The notes: generated by a model from the sequence alone, not told the origin. DNA of 64,000 nt from Profundibacterium mesophilum KAUST100406-0324 (GCF_009835145.1 NZ_APKE01000026.1:1-64000), one strand, 5' to 3'. Positions 35,432 through 45,453 are shown, counted from the stretch's first letter. Translations and numbers: made by a program.

Positions 35432-36310
35432 ATGGCACTTGACGGCTTCTCAGACCAAAGCATGTCCCGGCGCGCGATGCAGGCCGAGCTTCTCGACGCC
35501 GAGACCGAGCTGCGGCTCGCCTATGCCTGGCGCGACCAGCGTGACGAGGCGGCGCTTCACCGTCTGATCACCGCCTACATGCGGCTTGCGATCTCGATGG
35601 CAGGCAAGTTCCGCCGCTATGGCGCCCCGATGAACGACCTGATCCAGGAGGCCGGCCTGGGACTGATGAAGGCCGCCGACAAGTTCGATCCCGATCGCGG
35701 CGTCCGGTTCTCGACCTATGCCGTCTGGTGGATCAAGGCAAGCATTCAGGACTACGTGATGCGCAACTGGTCGATGGTGCGCACCGGAAGCACCTCCAGC
35801 CAGAAGTCGCTCTTCTTCAACATGCGGCGCGTGCAGGCCCGTCTCGAGCGCGAGGCCGCCTCGCGCGGTGAGCGGCTCGACCGTCACCAGATGCGGCAGA
35901 TGATCTCGATCGAGGTCGGTGTGCCGATGCATGATGTCGAGATGATGGAAGGGCGCCTCGCGGGGTCCGACTACTCGCTGAATGCAACGCAATCCTCCGA
36001 TGACGAGGGCCGCGAATGGATCGAGGCGCTCGAGGATGATGGCCAGCAGGCCGCCGACGCGGTCGCGCATGAGCGGGATCTGGGCACCTTGCGCAACTGG
36101 CTTCTTGCGGCGATGTCGCAGCTCAACGAACGCGAGCGGTTCATCGTCCGCGAGCGCAAGCTGCGCGAGACGCCGCGCACCCTCGAATCGCTGGGCGGAG
36201 AACTGGGCCTTTCGAAAGAGCGGGTGCGCCAGCTGGAGGCGGCCGCGTTCCAGAAGATGCGCAAGACCCTCGAGGGCCAGTCGCGCGAAGTGCACAACTT
36301 CTTTGCCTGA
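35432..36310 (+). CDS. rpoH: Alternative sigma factor RpoH (RpoH-II-like)
   Basis: A 292-residue sigma-32 family factor. Region 2 contains DLIQEAGLGLMKAADKFDP and FSTYAVWWIKASIQDY (core binding and -10 recognition), the RpoH box appears as SQKSLFFNMRR, and region 4 ends with LGLSKERVRQLEAAAFQKM. It directs heat-shock or oxidative-stress transcription. The divergence of the RpoH box (K-S between Q and L) and the N-terminus suggest the second paralog, RpoH-II, of Rhodobacterales, tied to singlet-oxygen responses; this is inference. A ChaN-like gene follows after 4 bp. Confidence 0.93.
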   Translation: MALDGFSDQSMSRRAMQAELLDAETELRLAYAWRDQRDEAALHRLITAYMRLAISMAGKFRRYGAPMNDLIQEAGLGLMKAADKFDPDRGVRFSTYAVWWIKASIQDYVMRNWSMVRTGSTSSQKSLFFNMRRVQARLEREAASRGERLDRHQMRQMISIEVGVPMHDVEMMEGRLAGSDYSLNATQSSDDEGREWIEALEDDGQQAADAVAHERDLGTLRNWLLAAMSQLNERERFIVRERKLRETPRTLESLGGELGLSKERVRQLEAAAFQKMRKTLEGQSREVHNFFA

Positions 36311-36314
36311 CACG

Positions 36315-37190
36315 GTGCGCGCGGCGATACGGCCGGGCCTGTGTATCGCCGCGATGGCCGCGCTTTTCGCGGGCGCGGTGGCAGCCGGCCCGGCGCTCGC
36401 ACAGAAGGCGCCGGGTATCGAGCGGCCGGGTGCCGCTCCTGCCAGGGGCGGACCGACGGCGGAGGATTTCGCGGCGCATGACGTCGCGATCTTCGGCGAG
36501 ATCCATGACAATCCCGACCATCACGCGAACCAGGCCGTCTGGGTCGCCCTGCAGCGCCCCAGGGCGCTTGTCTTCGAGATGTTGACCCCTGCACTGGGAC
36601 GAGAGGCGATGCGGCTGCGGGACGCGCCGCGCGCGGTGCTCCAGGAGGCGCTGCAATGGGAAGCGCGGGGTTGGCCCGACTTCGATCTTTATGTTCCGAT
36701 CTTCGAGGCCGCGCCGCAGGCGTCGATCCACGGGGCCGATCCGGGGCGCGACGCGGTGCGGATGGCCGCGGCCGAGGGCGCCGCGGCGGCTTTCGGCGAG
36801 GGTGCATTCCGCTTCGGTCTGGAGCTTGCCTTGCCGGAGGAGGAGGCGACCGCGCGCATCGCCGCGCAGGCCGAGGCCCATTGCGGCCTGCTGCCGAGCG
36901 CGATGCTTCCCGGAATGGTCGAGGCGCAAAGGTTGCGCGACGCGGCGCTGGCACGCGCCGTCATCGCGGCGATGGAGGAAACCGGCGGGCCGGTGGCGGT
37001 GATCACCGGAACCGGTCACGCGCGCCGCGATTACGGGATACCGGCGGCCCTTGCGCGTGCCGCGCCGGGCTACGAGGTCCTCTCCATCGGGCAGGGCGAG
37101 GGGAGCGATCATGACGGGCTCGCCCCGTTCGACATTGTCGCCCATGCCCCCGCGCCCGAGCGCGGCGATCCCTGTGATGCGCTCCGCTGA
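36315..37190 (+). CDS. ChaN-like (DUF399) haem/iron-associated protein
   Basis: A protein of about 291 residues with an N-terminal signal sequence (LCIAAMAALFAGAVAAGPAL), and the ChaN-family blocks FGEIHDNPDHH, SIHGADPGRDAVR and VITGTGHARRDYG. ChaN from Campylobacter binds haem at the outer membrane, but no lipobox cysteine is visible here, so this copy may be periplasmic. GTG at 36315 is chosen because it restores the full signal peptide; it starts 4 bp after the rpoH stop without a clear ribosome-binding site, so coupling to rpoH is likely. Confidence 0.78.
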   Translation: MRAAIRPGLCIAAMAALFAGAVAAGPALAQKAPGIERPGAAPARGGPTAEDFAAHDVAIFGEIHDNPDHHANQAVWVALQRPRALVFEMLTPALGREAMRLRDAPRAVLQEALQWEARGWPDFDLYVPIFEAAPQASIHGADPGRDAVRMAAAEGAAAAFGEGAFRFGLELALPEEEATARIAAQAEAHCGLLPSAMLPGMVEAQRLRDAALARAVIAAMEETGGPVAVITGTGHARRDYGIPAALARAAPGYEVLSIGQGEGSDHDGLAPFDIVAHAPAPERGDPCDALR

Positions 37191-37283
37191 GCCTTGCGCG
37201 CGCGGGCGGCGCCCGGGGGGTGCTTGCCTCAGGGTGCCGTGCGGCATACGGTGCCCGGCGCGGCGCGCCAGGGGAGAGCCAGA

Positions 37284-38573
37284 ATGCTGTCAGGCAGACA
37301 TGTCCTACTGATCATCGGGGGCGGGATCGCCGCTTTCAAATCGCTCGACCTGATCCGCCGACTGCGTGCGCGGGGGGCGGAGGTGACGCCGGTCCTGACA
37401 TCCGGCGGCGCGCAATTCGTCACGCCCCTATCCGTCTCCGCCCTCGCGGGGCGCAAGGTGCATACCGACCTGTTCGACCTGACCGCCGAGGCCGAGATGG
37501 GTCATATCCAGCTCAGCCGCGCGGCGGACCTGGTGGTGGTGACCCCCGCGACGGCCAACCTGATGGCGAAGATGGCGCAGGGCCATGCCGACGATCTTGC
37601 CTCGACCCTGCTGATGGCGACCGACAAGAGGGTGCTGATCGCGCCCGCGATGAATGTCAGGATGTGGCAGCATCCCGCAACGCGCCGCAACGCGCGCATC
37701 CTCGAGGGCGACGGCGTGATCCTCGTGGGGCCGGACGAGGGGGAGATGGCCTGCGGCGAGTTCGGACCGGGCCGCATGGCGGAGCCCGAGCGGATCGTGG
37801 CGGCCATCGAGGAGGTGTTTGATCCGGACACGGGCACGGACATTGGCACGGAAACGGGCACCGGCATCGACGCCGCGGCCGCGCGCGGGGGAGGCGGCGG
37901 GCGCGCACGCCCACTCGAGGGCCGTCATGCCCTCGTGACCTCCGGCCCGACACATGAGCCGATCGACCCCGTGCGCTACATCGCCAACCGCTCTTCCGGC
38001 GCACAGGGCAGCGCCATCGCCGCCGCGCTGCGCGCGCTGGGCGCGCGGGTGACGTTCATCACGGGGCCGGCCACGGCGCCGCCGCCCGATGGAGTTCGTA
38101 TCGTCGCGGTCGAGACCGCCGCCCAGATGCTCGCTGCCGTGAACGACGCCCTCCCTGCCGATATCGCCGTCTTCGCGGCCGCCGTCGCCGACTGGCGCGT
38201 GGCGGAGGCCTCGGAGCGCAAGATCAAGAAGGATGCCGGCGGCCTGCCCGAATTGCAGCTTGCCGAGAATGCCGACATTCTCGCACGGATCGCGCGGATG
38301 GAGGCGGGGCGCCCGGAACTCGTGATCGGTTTCGCGGCCGAGACGCATGATCTGCACGAGGCGGCGCGTGCCAAGCGGCAGCGCAAGGGCTGCGACTGGA
38401 TCGTGGCCAACGACGTCTCGCCCGGAACCTGCATCATGGGCGGCAGCGAGAATGCGGTCACGCTGATCACCGGCGACGGCGCGGAGGATTGGCCGCGCAT
38501 GAGCAAGGCGGCAGTGGCCGCGCAGCTCGCCGAGCGCGTGGCCGGACATTTCGCCCTGCAGGCCGCACGATGA
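37284..38573 (+). CDS. coaBC: Bifunctional phosphopantothenoylcysteine decarboxylase/phosphopantothenate-cysteine ligase
   Basis: A 429-residue fusion for two steps of coenzyme A synthesis. The N-terminal flavin-dependent CoaC part has [17 protein letters not shown], the histidine in [12 protein letters not shown] and the active cysteine in [11 protein letters not shown]. The CoaB part starts near [19 protein letters not shown] and includes [12 protein letters not shown] and KIKKDAG. The linker (about 178-210) is a low-complexity Thr-Gly-Asp and poly-Gly stretch. GGGGAG precedes the ATG at 37284. Its stop overlaps the dut start (ATGA). Confidence 0.95.
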   Translation: MLSGRHVLLIIGGGIAAFKSLDLIRRLRARGAEVTPVLTSGGAQFVTPLSVSALAGRKVHTDLFDLTAEAEMGHIQLSRAADLVVVTPATANLMAKMAQGHADDLASTLLMATDKRVLIAPAMNVRMWQHPATRRNARILEGDGVILVGPDEGEMACGEFGPGRMAEPERIVAAIEEVFDPDTGTDIGTETGTGIDAAAARGGGGGRARPLEGRHALVTSGPTHEPIDPVRYIANRSSGAQGSAIAAALRALGARVTFITGPATAPPPDGVRIVAVETAAQMLAAVNDALPADIAVFAAAVADWRVAEASERKIKKDAGGLPELQLAENADILARIARMEAGRPELVIGFAAETHDLHEAARAKRQRKGCDWIVANDVSPGTCIMGGSENAVTLITGDGAEDWPRMSKAAVAAQLAERVAGHFALQAAR

Positions 38574-39043
38574 GCGCCGCGCCGAGAGTGCAGATCATGC
38601 GCGCACCCGGCGCCGATCCGGACTTGCCTTTGCCGGCCTATGAAAGCGCGGGCGCGGCGGGGGCGGACCTGCGCGCGGATCTGCCGCTCTCCGTCCGGTC
38701 CGGCGGGCTGCGCCTTGCGCCCATGGAGCGTATGCTCGTTCCCACGGGCCTGTGCCTTGCGATCCCGCCGGGCTACGAGGTGCAGCTGCGGGCGCGCTCC
38801 GGCCTCGCGCTGCGCCACGGGATCGCGCTGGTCAACGCGCCCGGCACGATCGACAGCGACTATCGCGGTCCCCTGGGCGTGATCCTGGTGAACCTGTCGG
38901 CGGATCCTTTCGTGATCGAGCACGGGGCACGCATCGCGCAGATGATCGTCGCTCCGGTCGTCCAGGCAATGCTCGTCGAGGTATCCGCGCTCGGGGAGAC
39001 GGCGCGCGGCGCGGGCGGTTTCGGCTCGACGGGGAGGGACTGA
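38570..39043 (+). CDS. dut: Deoxyuridine 5'-triphosphate nucleotidohydrolase
   Basis: A 157-residue trimeric dUTPase that hydrolyses dUTP to dUMP and pyrophosphate. The motifs are in order: [18 protein letters not shown], the uracil-binding [17 protein letters not shown], and the glycine-rich C-terminal [11 protein letters not shown]. Both ends overlap neighbours (ATGA with coaBC, TGATG with the MoeB-like gene), a coaBC-dut pair being common. Confidence 0.95.
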   Translation: MSAAPRVQIMRAPGADPDLPLPAYESAGAAGADLRADLPLSVRSGGLRLAPMERMLVPTGLCLAIPPGYEVQLRARSGLALRHGIALVNAPGTIDSDYRGPLGVILVNLSADPFVIEHGARIAQMIVAPVVQAMLVEVSALGETARGAGGFGSTGRD

Positions 39044-40098
39044 TGCTTCTGGTCGGATTGATCGGCGGGGGCATCTGGCTCCTTGGTGCGGTGATGGGCG
39101 TGGCGCGGCGCCGGCGGGCCGTGCTTCTGGGACTGCTGCTCGGGGTGGTCCTGCTGATCCAGCTGACGCTTCCGGCGGGCAACGCCCTTCGTGTGGCGAC
39201 GGGCGGGAGCGCCGCGCCCTGGCTGCTTCTCCTGGGGCTTGGCGGGCTTGCCGCCCTCTATGCGGCGCTGCTCGGTGTTCTGCGCGGCCGCGTGCGCCAG
39301 GAGAACAAGCCCCCGCAGGAGCCGCAGACCCAGCCGGGGCGTTTCGCGCCGGGCGAGATCGAGCGCTACGCGCGTCACATCGTCCTGCGGGAGATCGGCG
39401 GGGGCGGGCAGAAGGCGCTGAAGAACGCGCGTGTGCTGGTCATCGGGGCCGGGGGCCTCGGCGCGCCCGCGCTACTCTATCTGGCGGCGGCCGGCGTGGG
39501 GCGGATCGGCGTGGTCGACGATGACGTCGTCGAGGGCGCGAACCTGCAGCGGCAGGTGATCCATACGGATGCGCGGATCGGCATGCCCAAGGTCTTCTCC
39601 GCGCAGATCGCGATGCAGGCGATCAATCCCTGGGCCGACATACGCCCCTACAATCGCCGCTTCGTCAAGGCGGACGCGGCGCTTTTCGAGGACTATGACC
39701 TGGTGCTCGAAGGGTCCGACAACTTCGAAACGCGCTATTTGGTGAACCGGACGGCCGCGCGCCTGGGGGTGCCGCTCGTGTCCGGCGCGCTCAGCCAGTG
39801 GGAGGGCCAGGTGGCCCTGTTCGATCCGGCGCGCGGCGGGCCATGCTACCAATGTGTTTTCCCCGAGGCCCCCGCGCCGCATCTCGCGCCCTCCTGCGCC
39901 GAGGCCGGTGTCTTGAGCCCGCTGCCCGGGATCATCGGCTCGATGATGGCGGCCGAGGCGATCAAGAGGATCACGGGTGCCGGGGCCGACCTGACGGGAC
40001 GCATGATGATCCATGATGCCCTTTATGCCGAGGCGCGGGTGATCACGCTTAAACGGCGCGCGGACTGTCCCGTTTGCGGTGGCCACGCCGCACCCTGA
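39043..40098 (+). CDS. E1-like adenylyltransferase (MoeB/ThiF/HesA) with N-terminal membrane anchor
   Basis: A 351-residue protein. Residues 1-80 contain about three hydrophobic helices (GLIGGGIWLLGAVMGVA, LLGLLLGVVLLIQLTL, LLLLGLGGLAALYAALL), then a linker leads to a full E1 domain: nucleotide loop G135-A-G-G-L-G140, EGSDNFETRYLVN, and zinc cysteines C268-x2-C271 and C342-x2-C345. MoeB/ThiF adenylate the C-terminal glycine of MoaD or ThiS for sulfur transfer. The membrane anchor is unusual compared with soluble E. coli MoeB. The target carrier protein is not in view, so I leave the symbol open. Confidence 0.88.
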   Translation: MLLVGLIGGGIWLLGAVMGVARRRRAVLLGLLLGVVLLIQLTLPAGNALRVATGGSAAPWLLLLGLGGLAALYAALLGVLRGRVRQENKPPQEPQTQPGRFAPGEIERYARHIVLREIGGGGQKALKNARVLVIGAGGLGAPALLYLAAAGVGRIGVVDDDVVEGANLQRQVIHTDARIGMPKVFSAQIAMQAINPWADIRPYNRRFVKADAALFEDYDLVLEGSDNFETRYLVNRTAARLGVPLVSGALSQWEGQVALFDPARGGPCYQCVFPEAPAPHLAPSCAEAGVLSPLPGIIGSMMAAEAIKRITGAGADLTGRMMIHDALYAEARVITLKRRADCPVCGGHAAP

Positions 40099-40133
40099 CG
40101 GGCGGGCCGTTCGGCTTGCGGTGGCGGCGGACG

Positions 40134-40166
40134 CCTCCAGCGGGGAGGTATTTTCGCGAAGCTGAA
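40134..40166 (+). repeat. Intergenic repeat, copy A
   Basis: Begins CCTCC, continues with a G-rich block, GAGGTATTTT, CGCGAA and GCTGAA. Related copies lie at 54730-54762 and 59118-59147. All three are on the plus strand just after the stop of a plus-strand gene. The CCTCC and GGGGAGG parts can pair as a short hairpin followed by TATTTT, which resembles a terminator. Confidence 0.6.
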
Positions 40167-40281
40167 TCAGCCGGCGGCGCGGTATCCGGGCCGCCGGCTT
40201 GCGGCCGCGGACAGCATGGCCCGCACTTGCAGCAGGAGGCCCGCCTCTCGATATGTCGTGAATGGATAAAGGAGTGACCTG

Positions 40282-42309
40282 ATGACCAACCCCCTTCTGC
40301 AGCCGTGGAGCGGCCCTCACCAGCTGCCGCCGTTCGAGCGCATAAAGGACGAGGATTTCGCGCCGGCCGTCGAAGCCGCCCTGCAGGAGGCGCGTGCGCG
40401 GATCGGCGATATCGCCGCCAATCCCGCCCCCCCGGACTTTGCCAATACGATCGAGGCGCTCGAGCGTGCGGATGAGACGCTGGGCCGGGTCCTGTCGGTG
40501 TTCTACACGCTTGCCGGCTCCGACAGCTCACCCGCCCGCCAGGAGCTCAGCCGCCGGTTCTCGCCGCTCCTGTCGGCCTACTCGTCCGAGGTCGCGATGA
40601 ATGCGGACCTTTTCGGCAGGATCGAGACCCTTTGGCAGTCGCGCGAGGTGCTCGGGCTGACCGCCGAGCAGGAGCGGCTGCTCATGCTGACGCGGCGCGG
40701 GTTCGTGCGCCAGGGTGCGCAGCTTGAGGGTGCTGCGCGCGACAGGCTGACGGAGGTCAAGGCACGGCTCGCGGTGCTGGGCACGCAGTTCACGCAGAAC
40801 CTGCTGGCCGACGAGAGCGACTGGATCATGCCGCTGCAGGAGGGTGATCTCGACGGTTTGCCCGATTTCGTCGCCGATGCCGCGCGCGGGGCCGGGGCGG
40901 AGCGGGGACATGCCGGTCCGGCGATCACCTTGTCGCGCTCGGTCATCGTGCCGTTCTTGCAATTCTCCCCTCGACGCGATCTGCGCGAGGCGGCGCATAC
41001 CGCATGGAGCCTGCGCGGCGCCAATGGCGGACAGACCGACAACCGCGAGATCGCGACCGAGATCCTGGCCCTGCGCGCGGAGCGGGCGATGCTGCTCGGC
41101 TATGACGATTTCGCCTCCTACAAGCTCGAGACGGAGATGGCCGGCACGCCAGAGCAGGTCCGCGCGCTGCTGATGCGTGTATGGGAGCCCGCCAAGGCCG
41201 CCGCTCAGGCCGATCAGACCCGCCTGACGGCGATGATGCATGGCGACGGTGTGAACGGGGACCTCGCGCCTTGGGACTGGCGCTATTACGCGCAGAAGCG
41301 GCGCGCGGCGGAGCACGATCTCGACGAGGCGGCGCTCAAGCCCTACCTGCAGCTCGACAAGATGATCGAGGCGGCGTTCTGGACCGCGGGACGGCTTTTC
41401 GGCCTGAGCTTCGAGCCGATCGAGGTGTCGCTGTACCATCCTGACATCCGGGCCTGGGAGGTGCGCCGCGATGGCGCGCATGTGGGGATCTTCCTTGGGG
41501 ATTATTTCGCGCGGGCCTCGAAGCGGTCGGGCGCCTGGTGCTCGGCCCTGCGCAGCCAGCAGAAGCTTGCGGGAGACATTCGGCCCGTGGTGGTCAATGT
41601 CTGCAACTTCGCCAAGCCCTCGAAGGGGCACCCGGCGCTTCTGTCGCATGATGACGCGCGCACCCTGTTCCACGAGTTCGGCCATGCGCTGCACCAGCTT
41701 CTGTCCGATGTGACCTATGAGTCGGTGTCGGGTACCTCGGTGGCGCGCGATTTCGTGGAATTGCCGAGCCAGCTCTTCGAGCATTGGCTGGACGTGCCGG
41801 ACCTGCTGGAGCGGTTCGCGACCCATGTCGAGACGGGTGCGCCGATGCCCGGGGAGATGCGCGATCGGCTGCTTGCGGCCGCAACTTTCGACATGGGCTT
41901 CCAGACGGTCGAATACCTTGCCTCGGCCATCGTGGACCTGGAGTTCCATGCGGGGCCGGCGCCGGCTGATGCAATGGCGCGGCAGACCGAAATCCTCGAA
42001 GCGCTCGACATGCCCTCGGCGATCACGATGCGCCATGCGACACCGCATTTCGCCCACGTCTTCGCCGGTGATGGCTATTCCTCGGGCTATTACAGCTACA
42101 TGTGGTCGGAGGTGATGGATGCCGATGCCTTCGCCGCCTTCGAGGAGGCCGGCGATCCCTTCGATCCGCAAACGGCGCGCGCGCTCGAGACGCATGTTCT
42201 CTCGACCGGGGGAACGGTCGAGCCGGAAGCGCTCTACACCGCGTTCCGGGGACGCATGCCCGGCGTGGAGGCGCTCTTGAAGGGGCGCGGCCTGTTCCAG
42301 GCGGCCTGA
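40282..42309 (+). CDS. M3 family oligopeptidase (peptidyl-dipeptidase/oligopeptidase A type)
   Basis: A 675-residue zinc metallopeptidase of the thimet oligopeptidase family. The zinc motif is H464-E-F-G-H468 (LFHEFGHALHQLLS), with the third ligand in the following helical region, and the C-terminal part has GDGYSSGYYSYMWSEVMDAD. It degrades short peptides in the cytoplasm; no signal peptide is seen. It could be Dcp or PrlC; sequence alone does not separate them here. AAGGAG lies seven bases before the ATG. A strong terminator follows. Confidence 0.92.
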   Translation: MTNPLLQPWSGPHQLPPFERIKDEDFAPAVEAALQEARARIGDIAANPAPPDFANTIEALERADETLGRVLSVFYTLAGSDSSPARQELSRRFSPLLSAYSSEVAMNADLFGRIETLWQSREVLGLTAEQERLLMLTRRGFVRQGAQLEGAARDRLTEVKARLAVLGTQFTQNLLADESDWIMPLQEGDLDGLPDFVADAARGAGAERGHAGPAITLSRSVIVPFLQFSPRRDLREAAHTAWSLRGANGGQTDNREIATEILALRAERAMLLGYDDFASYKLETEMAGTPEQVRALLMRVWEPAKAAAQADQTRLTAMMHGDGVNGDLAPWDWRYYAQKRRAAEHDLDEAALKPYLQLDKMIEAAFWTAGRLFGLSFEPIEVSLYHPDIRAWEVRRDGAHVGIFLGDYFARASKRSGAWCSALRSQQKLAGDIRPVVVNVCNFAKPSKGHPALLSHDDARTLFHEFGHALHQLLSDVTYESVSGTSVARDFVELPSQLFEHWLDVPDLLERFATHVETGAPMPGEMRDRLLAAATFDMGFQTVEYLASAIVDLEFHAGPAPADAMARQTEILEALDMPSAITMRHATPHFAHVFAGDGYSSGYYSYMWSEVMDADAFAAFEEAGDPFDPQTARALETHVLSTGGTVEPEALYTAFRGRMPGVEALLKGRGLFQAA

Positions 42310-42370
42310 GCGTTCATTCCCCTTTCTGCCCGTGCACGCCGCGGGGACAGGAAGGGGAGGGCAGACAAAG

Positions 42371-42396
42371 AACGGGCGCCCGACTGGGCGCCCGTT
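42371..42396. terminator. Bidirectional intrinsic terminator between convergent genes
   Basis: AACGGGCGCCC (42371-42381) and GGGCGCCCGTT (42386-42396) form an eleven-pair stem with a four-base loop. It lies between the convergent peptidase and sat/cysC genes and, with A-rich sequence on its left and T-rich on its right, can serve both. Confidence 0.8.
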
Positions 42397-42423
42397 TCCG
42401 ATCTCGATAACCAATCCGGGGGA

Positions 42424-44130
42424 TCAGGCGCCGATCAGCCCGAGGCTTTCGAGTTTCAGCAGGATCTGATGGGCACAATGGTCCACATCGACCGTTTCGG
42501 TGTCGAGGCGCAGTTCGGGATTCTCGGGAACGTCATAGGGATCGGAAATCCCGGTGAATTCCTTGATCTTGCCCTCGCGCGCCAGCTTGTAGAGGCCCTT
42601 GCGGTCGCGGCGCTCGCATTCCTCGATGCTGGTTGCGACATGCACTTCGATGAAGGCGCCGAACTGCTCGATATCCTCGCGCACCGCGCGGCGCGTCGTG
42701 GCATAGGGCGCGATCGGGGCACAGATGGCAATGCCGCCATTCTTGGTGATCTCGCTCGCGACATAGCCGATCCGGCGGATGTTGAGGTCGCGATGCTCCT
42801 TGGAGAAGCCAAGCTCGGAGCTGAGATTCTTGCGCACGATATCGCCGTCGAGAAGGGTCACGGGACGCCCGCCCATCTCCATCAGCTTGATCATCAGCGC
42901 GTTGGCGATGGTCGACTTGCCGGAGCCTGACAGCCCGGTCAGGAACACCGTGAAGCCCTGCTGGGCCCGCGGCGGACGGGTGCGGCGCAGCTCCTTGACC
43001 ACCTGCGGGAAGGAGAACCATTCGGGGATCTCGAGCCCTTCGGCCAGGCGGCGGCGCAGCTCGGTGCCGGAGATGTTGAGGACGGTCGCGCCTTCCTCGA
43101 CCTCGTCGGCGGGCTCGTATTGGGCGCGCTCCTGCACATAGACCATGTGTTTGAAGTCGACCATCTCGATGCCCATCTCCTCCTGGTGCTCGCGGAAGAG
43201 GTCCTGTGCGTCATAGGGCCCGTAGAAATCCTCGCCGGCGGAGTTCTTGCCGGGGCCGGCATGGTCGCGGCCGACGATGAAGTGGGTCACACCATGGTTC
43301 TTGCGGATCAGCCCGTGCCAGACCGCCTCGCGCGGGCCGGCCATGCGCATGGCAAGGTTCAGCAGGCTCATCGTGGTGGTGGCGGCCGGATACTGGTCGA
43401 GCACGGCTTCGTAGCAGCGCACGCGGGTAAAGTGATCGACATCGCCGGGCTTCGTCATGCCGACAACGGGATGGATCAGCAGGTTGGCCTGCGCTTCCTT
43501 GGCGGCGCGGAAGGTCAGCTCCTGGTGCGCGCGATGCAGCGGGTTGCGCGTCTGGAAGGCCACGACCTTGCGCCAGCCCATCTTGCGGAAGAAGGCACGC
43601 AACTCGTTGGGCGTGTCGCGGCGGGCCTTGAAGTCGTAATGCACGGGCTGCTGGATGCCGGTGATCGGCCCGCCAAGATAGACCTTGCCGGCCTGGTTGT
43701 GCAGGTAGTTCACCGCCGGATGGGCCGAATCATCGGCGCCGAAGACCTTCTCGGCCTCGCGCGATTTGTTGGGCACCCACTTGTCGGTGACGGACATGAT
43801 CGCGAGGATCACGCCCTCCTGGTCGCGCAGGGCGATGTCCTGACCGGTCTCGACCCCTTCGGCGAACGTCTCGGACACGTCGAGCGTGATCGGCATCGGC
43901 CAGAGCGCACCGTCCTTCAGGCGCATGGTCTCGACGACGCTGTCGTAATCGGCCTCGCCCAGGAAGCCCTTGAGCGGGTTGAACGCCCCGTTCATCAGCA
44001 TTTCCAGATCGCACAGCTGGCGCGGGCTCAGATCGTGGGAGATCAGATCACCGGCCTCCGTCTTCAGCTTCTGGGCGCTGTCATAGGAGACATAGAGTTC
44101 GGGGACGGGCGCGAGATTCGCGAGAGTCAT
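42424..44130 (-). CDS. sat/cysC: Bifunctional sulfate adenylyltransferase/adenylylsulfate kinase
   Basis: A 568-residue fusion making PAPS from sulfate. The N-terminal ATP sulfurylase (about 1-390) has the HXXH-type motif RNPLHRAHQEL and VGRDHAGPGKN. The C-terminal APS kinase has Walker A GLSGSGKST with K405, DGDIVRKNL and the lid region. The ATG at 44130 is preceded by AGGA; an ATG at 44163 is less supported. Many Rhodobacterales carry this fusion in place of the CysDN type. The 330-bp leader (44131-44460) shows no gene and no riboswitch I could recognise. Confidence 0.95.
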   Translation of the reverse strand: MTLANLAPVPELYVSYDSAQKLKTEAGDLISHDLSPRQLCDLEMLMNGAFNPLKGFLGEADYDSVVETMRLKDGALWPMPITLDVSETFAEGVETGQDIALRDQEGVILAIMSVTDKWVPNKSREAEKVFGADDSAHPAVNYLHNQAGKVYLGGPITGIQQPVHYDFKARRDTPNELRAFFRKMGWRKVVAFQTRNPLHRAHQELTFRAAKEAQANLLIHPVVGMTKPGDVDHFTRVRCYEAVLDQYPAATTTMSLLNLAMRMAGPREAVWHGLIRKNHGVTHFIVGRDHAGPGKNSAGEDFYGPYDAQDLFREHQEEMGIEMVDFKHMVYVQERAQYEPADEVEEGATVLNISGTELRRRLAEGLEIPEWFSFPQVVKELRRTRPPRAQQGFTVFLTGLSGSGKSTIANALMIKLMEMGGRPVTLLDGDIVRKNLSSELGFSKEHRDLNIRRIGYVASEITKNGGIAICAPIAPYATTRRAVREDIEQFGAFIEVHVATSIEECERRDRKGLYKLAREGKIKEFTGISDPYDVPENPELRLDTETVDVDHCAHQILLKLESLGLIGA

Positions 44131-44430
44131 CGGTTTTCCTGACTTAACGGCTTGTGCCGGCAAGGAAGGCCGGCGAATTCGGGAATGCGGGCCAGCGGCC
44201 CGGCGCGGAACGCAGACCGGGGCCTGCGGAGAATGTTTGAGGGCCCGATTACCCCGGAGCCGGACGAAAGTTCAACCCGCCAGCATCGCTCGGGCAGGAT
44301 TGAGGCGCGATTCCCGGACATTCCCCCTCACGGGCATGGCCTGTTCGCGATTCGCGGATGATCGGCGGACAGATCTCCCGCCCGGGCCGGGCATGGGAAG
44401 GAGACCCTGCCCATCGCCCGGGCCGTGTCT

Positions 44431-44453
44431 GCCCCCCATGCAAAAGGGGGGGC
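44431..44453. terminator. GC hairpin after trxB
   Basis: GCCCCCC (44431-44437) and GGGGGGC (44447-44453) form a seven-pair stem eight bases past the trxB stop, without a T-tract. It probably ends or stabilises the trxB mRNA. The remaining bases up to the sat/cysC start contain nothing I can assign. Confidence 0.45.
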
Positions 44454-44460
44454 AAGCGGG

Positions 44461-45453
44461 TCAGACCGGCGCGCCGTATCCCAGGGGCTCGTGCATGTCG
44501 CGCCCCTCGGTGGTGCCGACCTCGGCCAGGAAGCGCTCCGCCTCGAGCGCCGCCATGCAGCCCATCCCGGCGCTGGTGACCGCCTGCCGGTAGATGTGAT
44601 CAGTCAAATCGCCCGCCGCGAAGACGCCGGGAATGGAGGTCGCGGTGCTGTCGGGCTTGGTGACGACATAGCCGCCCATCTGCGTCTCGAGCTGATCCTT
44701 GACCAGTTCGGAAGCCGGCGCGTGGCCGATCGCCACGAAGACGCCCTTGCACGGCAGCTCGGTGATCGCGCCGGTCTCGACATGCCTCAGGCGCACGCCC
44801 TCGACGCCGGGCGGGGTCTGACTTCCGGTGATCTCCTCGATGCCGTGATCCCAGACCACCTCGACCTTGGGATGGGCAAAAAGACGGTTTTGCAGGATCT
44901 TCTCGGCACGCAATTCGCCGCGGCGATGGACCAGCGTCACCTTGGAGGCGAAATTGGTCAGGAACAGGGCCTCCTCGACGGCCGTGTTGCCGCCGCCGAC
45001 GACCACGACATCCTGGCCGCGATAGAAGAAGCCGTCGCAGGTGGCGCAGGCGCTGACGCCGAAACCCTTGAACTTCTCCTCGGATTCGAGCCCGAGCCAC
45101 TTGGCCTGCGCCCCCGTCGCCAGGATGATCGCATCGGCGGTATAGACCGCGCCGCTATCGGCGCGGGCGGTGAATGGACGCGAGGACAGATCGAGCGAGG
45201 AGATGTGGTCGGAGACGATCTCGGCGCCCATCTCCTTGGCATGGGCCTCCATGCGCACCATCAGGTCGGGCCCCATGATCGACGCCTCGCCCGGCCAGTT
45301 CTCGACATCGGTCGTGATGGTGAGCTGTCCGCCGGGCTGGATGCCCTGCACCAGGACCGGCTCGAGCATCGCGCGTGCGGCATAGACGGCCGCCGTGTAG
45401 CCGGCCGGGCCCGATCCGACGATCAGGAGTTTGACATGGCGTGTATCGGCCAT
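44461..45453 (-). CDS. trxB: Thioredoxin-disulfide reductase
   Basis: A 330-residue FAD/NADPH enzyme reducing thioredoxin. FAD motif [16 protein letters not shown] near residue 13, redox CxxC in [10 protein letters not shown] near 137, NADPH motif [14 protein letters not shown], and the C-terminal [10 protein letters not shown]. The ATG at 45453 follows GAGGA; earlier in-frame sequence is not conserved-looking. The gene is divergent from an Lrp-type regulator, sharing a 274-bp region. Confidence 0.95.
   Translation of the reverse strand: MADTRHVKLLIVGSGPAGYTAAVYAARAMLEPVLVQGIQPGGQLTITTDVENWPGEASIMGPDLMVRMEAHAKEMGAEIVSDHISSLDLSSRPFTARADSGAVYTADAIILATGAQAKWLGLESEEKFKGFGVSACATCDGFFYRGQDVVVVGGGNTAVEEALFLTNFASKVTLVHRRGELRAEKILQNRLFAHPKVEVVWDHGIEEITGSQTPPGVEGVRLRHVETGAITELPCKGVFVAIGHAPASELVKDQLETQMGGYVVTKPDSTATSIPGVFAAGDLTDHIYRQAVTSAGMGCMAALEAERFLAEVGTTEGRDMHEPLGYGAPV

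Noticed and set aside
44131-44430. Possible SAM/SAH riboswitch or leader before sat/cysC
   Set aside because: I found no conserved core of SAM-II, SAH or similar riboswitches; only GC-rich partial dyads.
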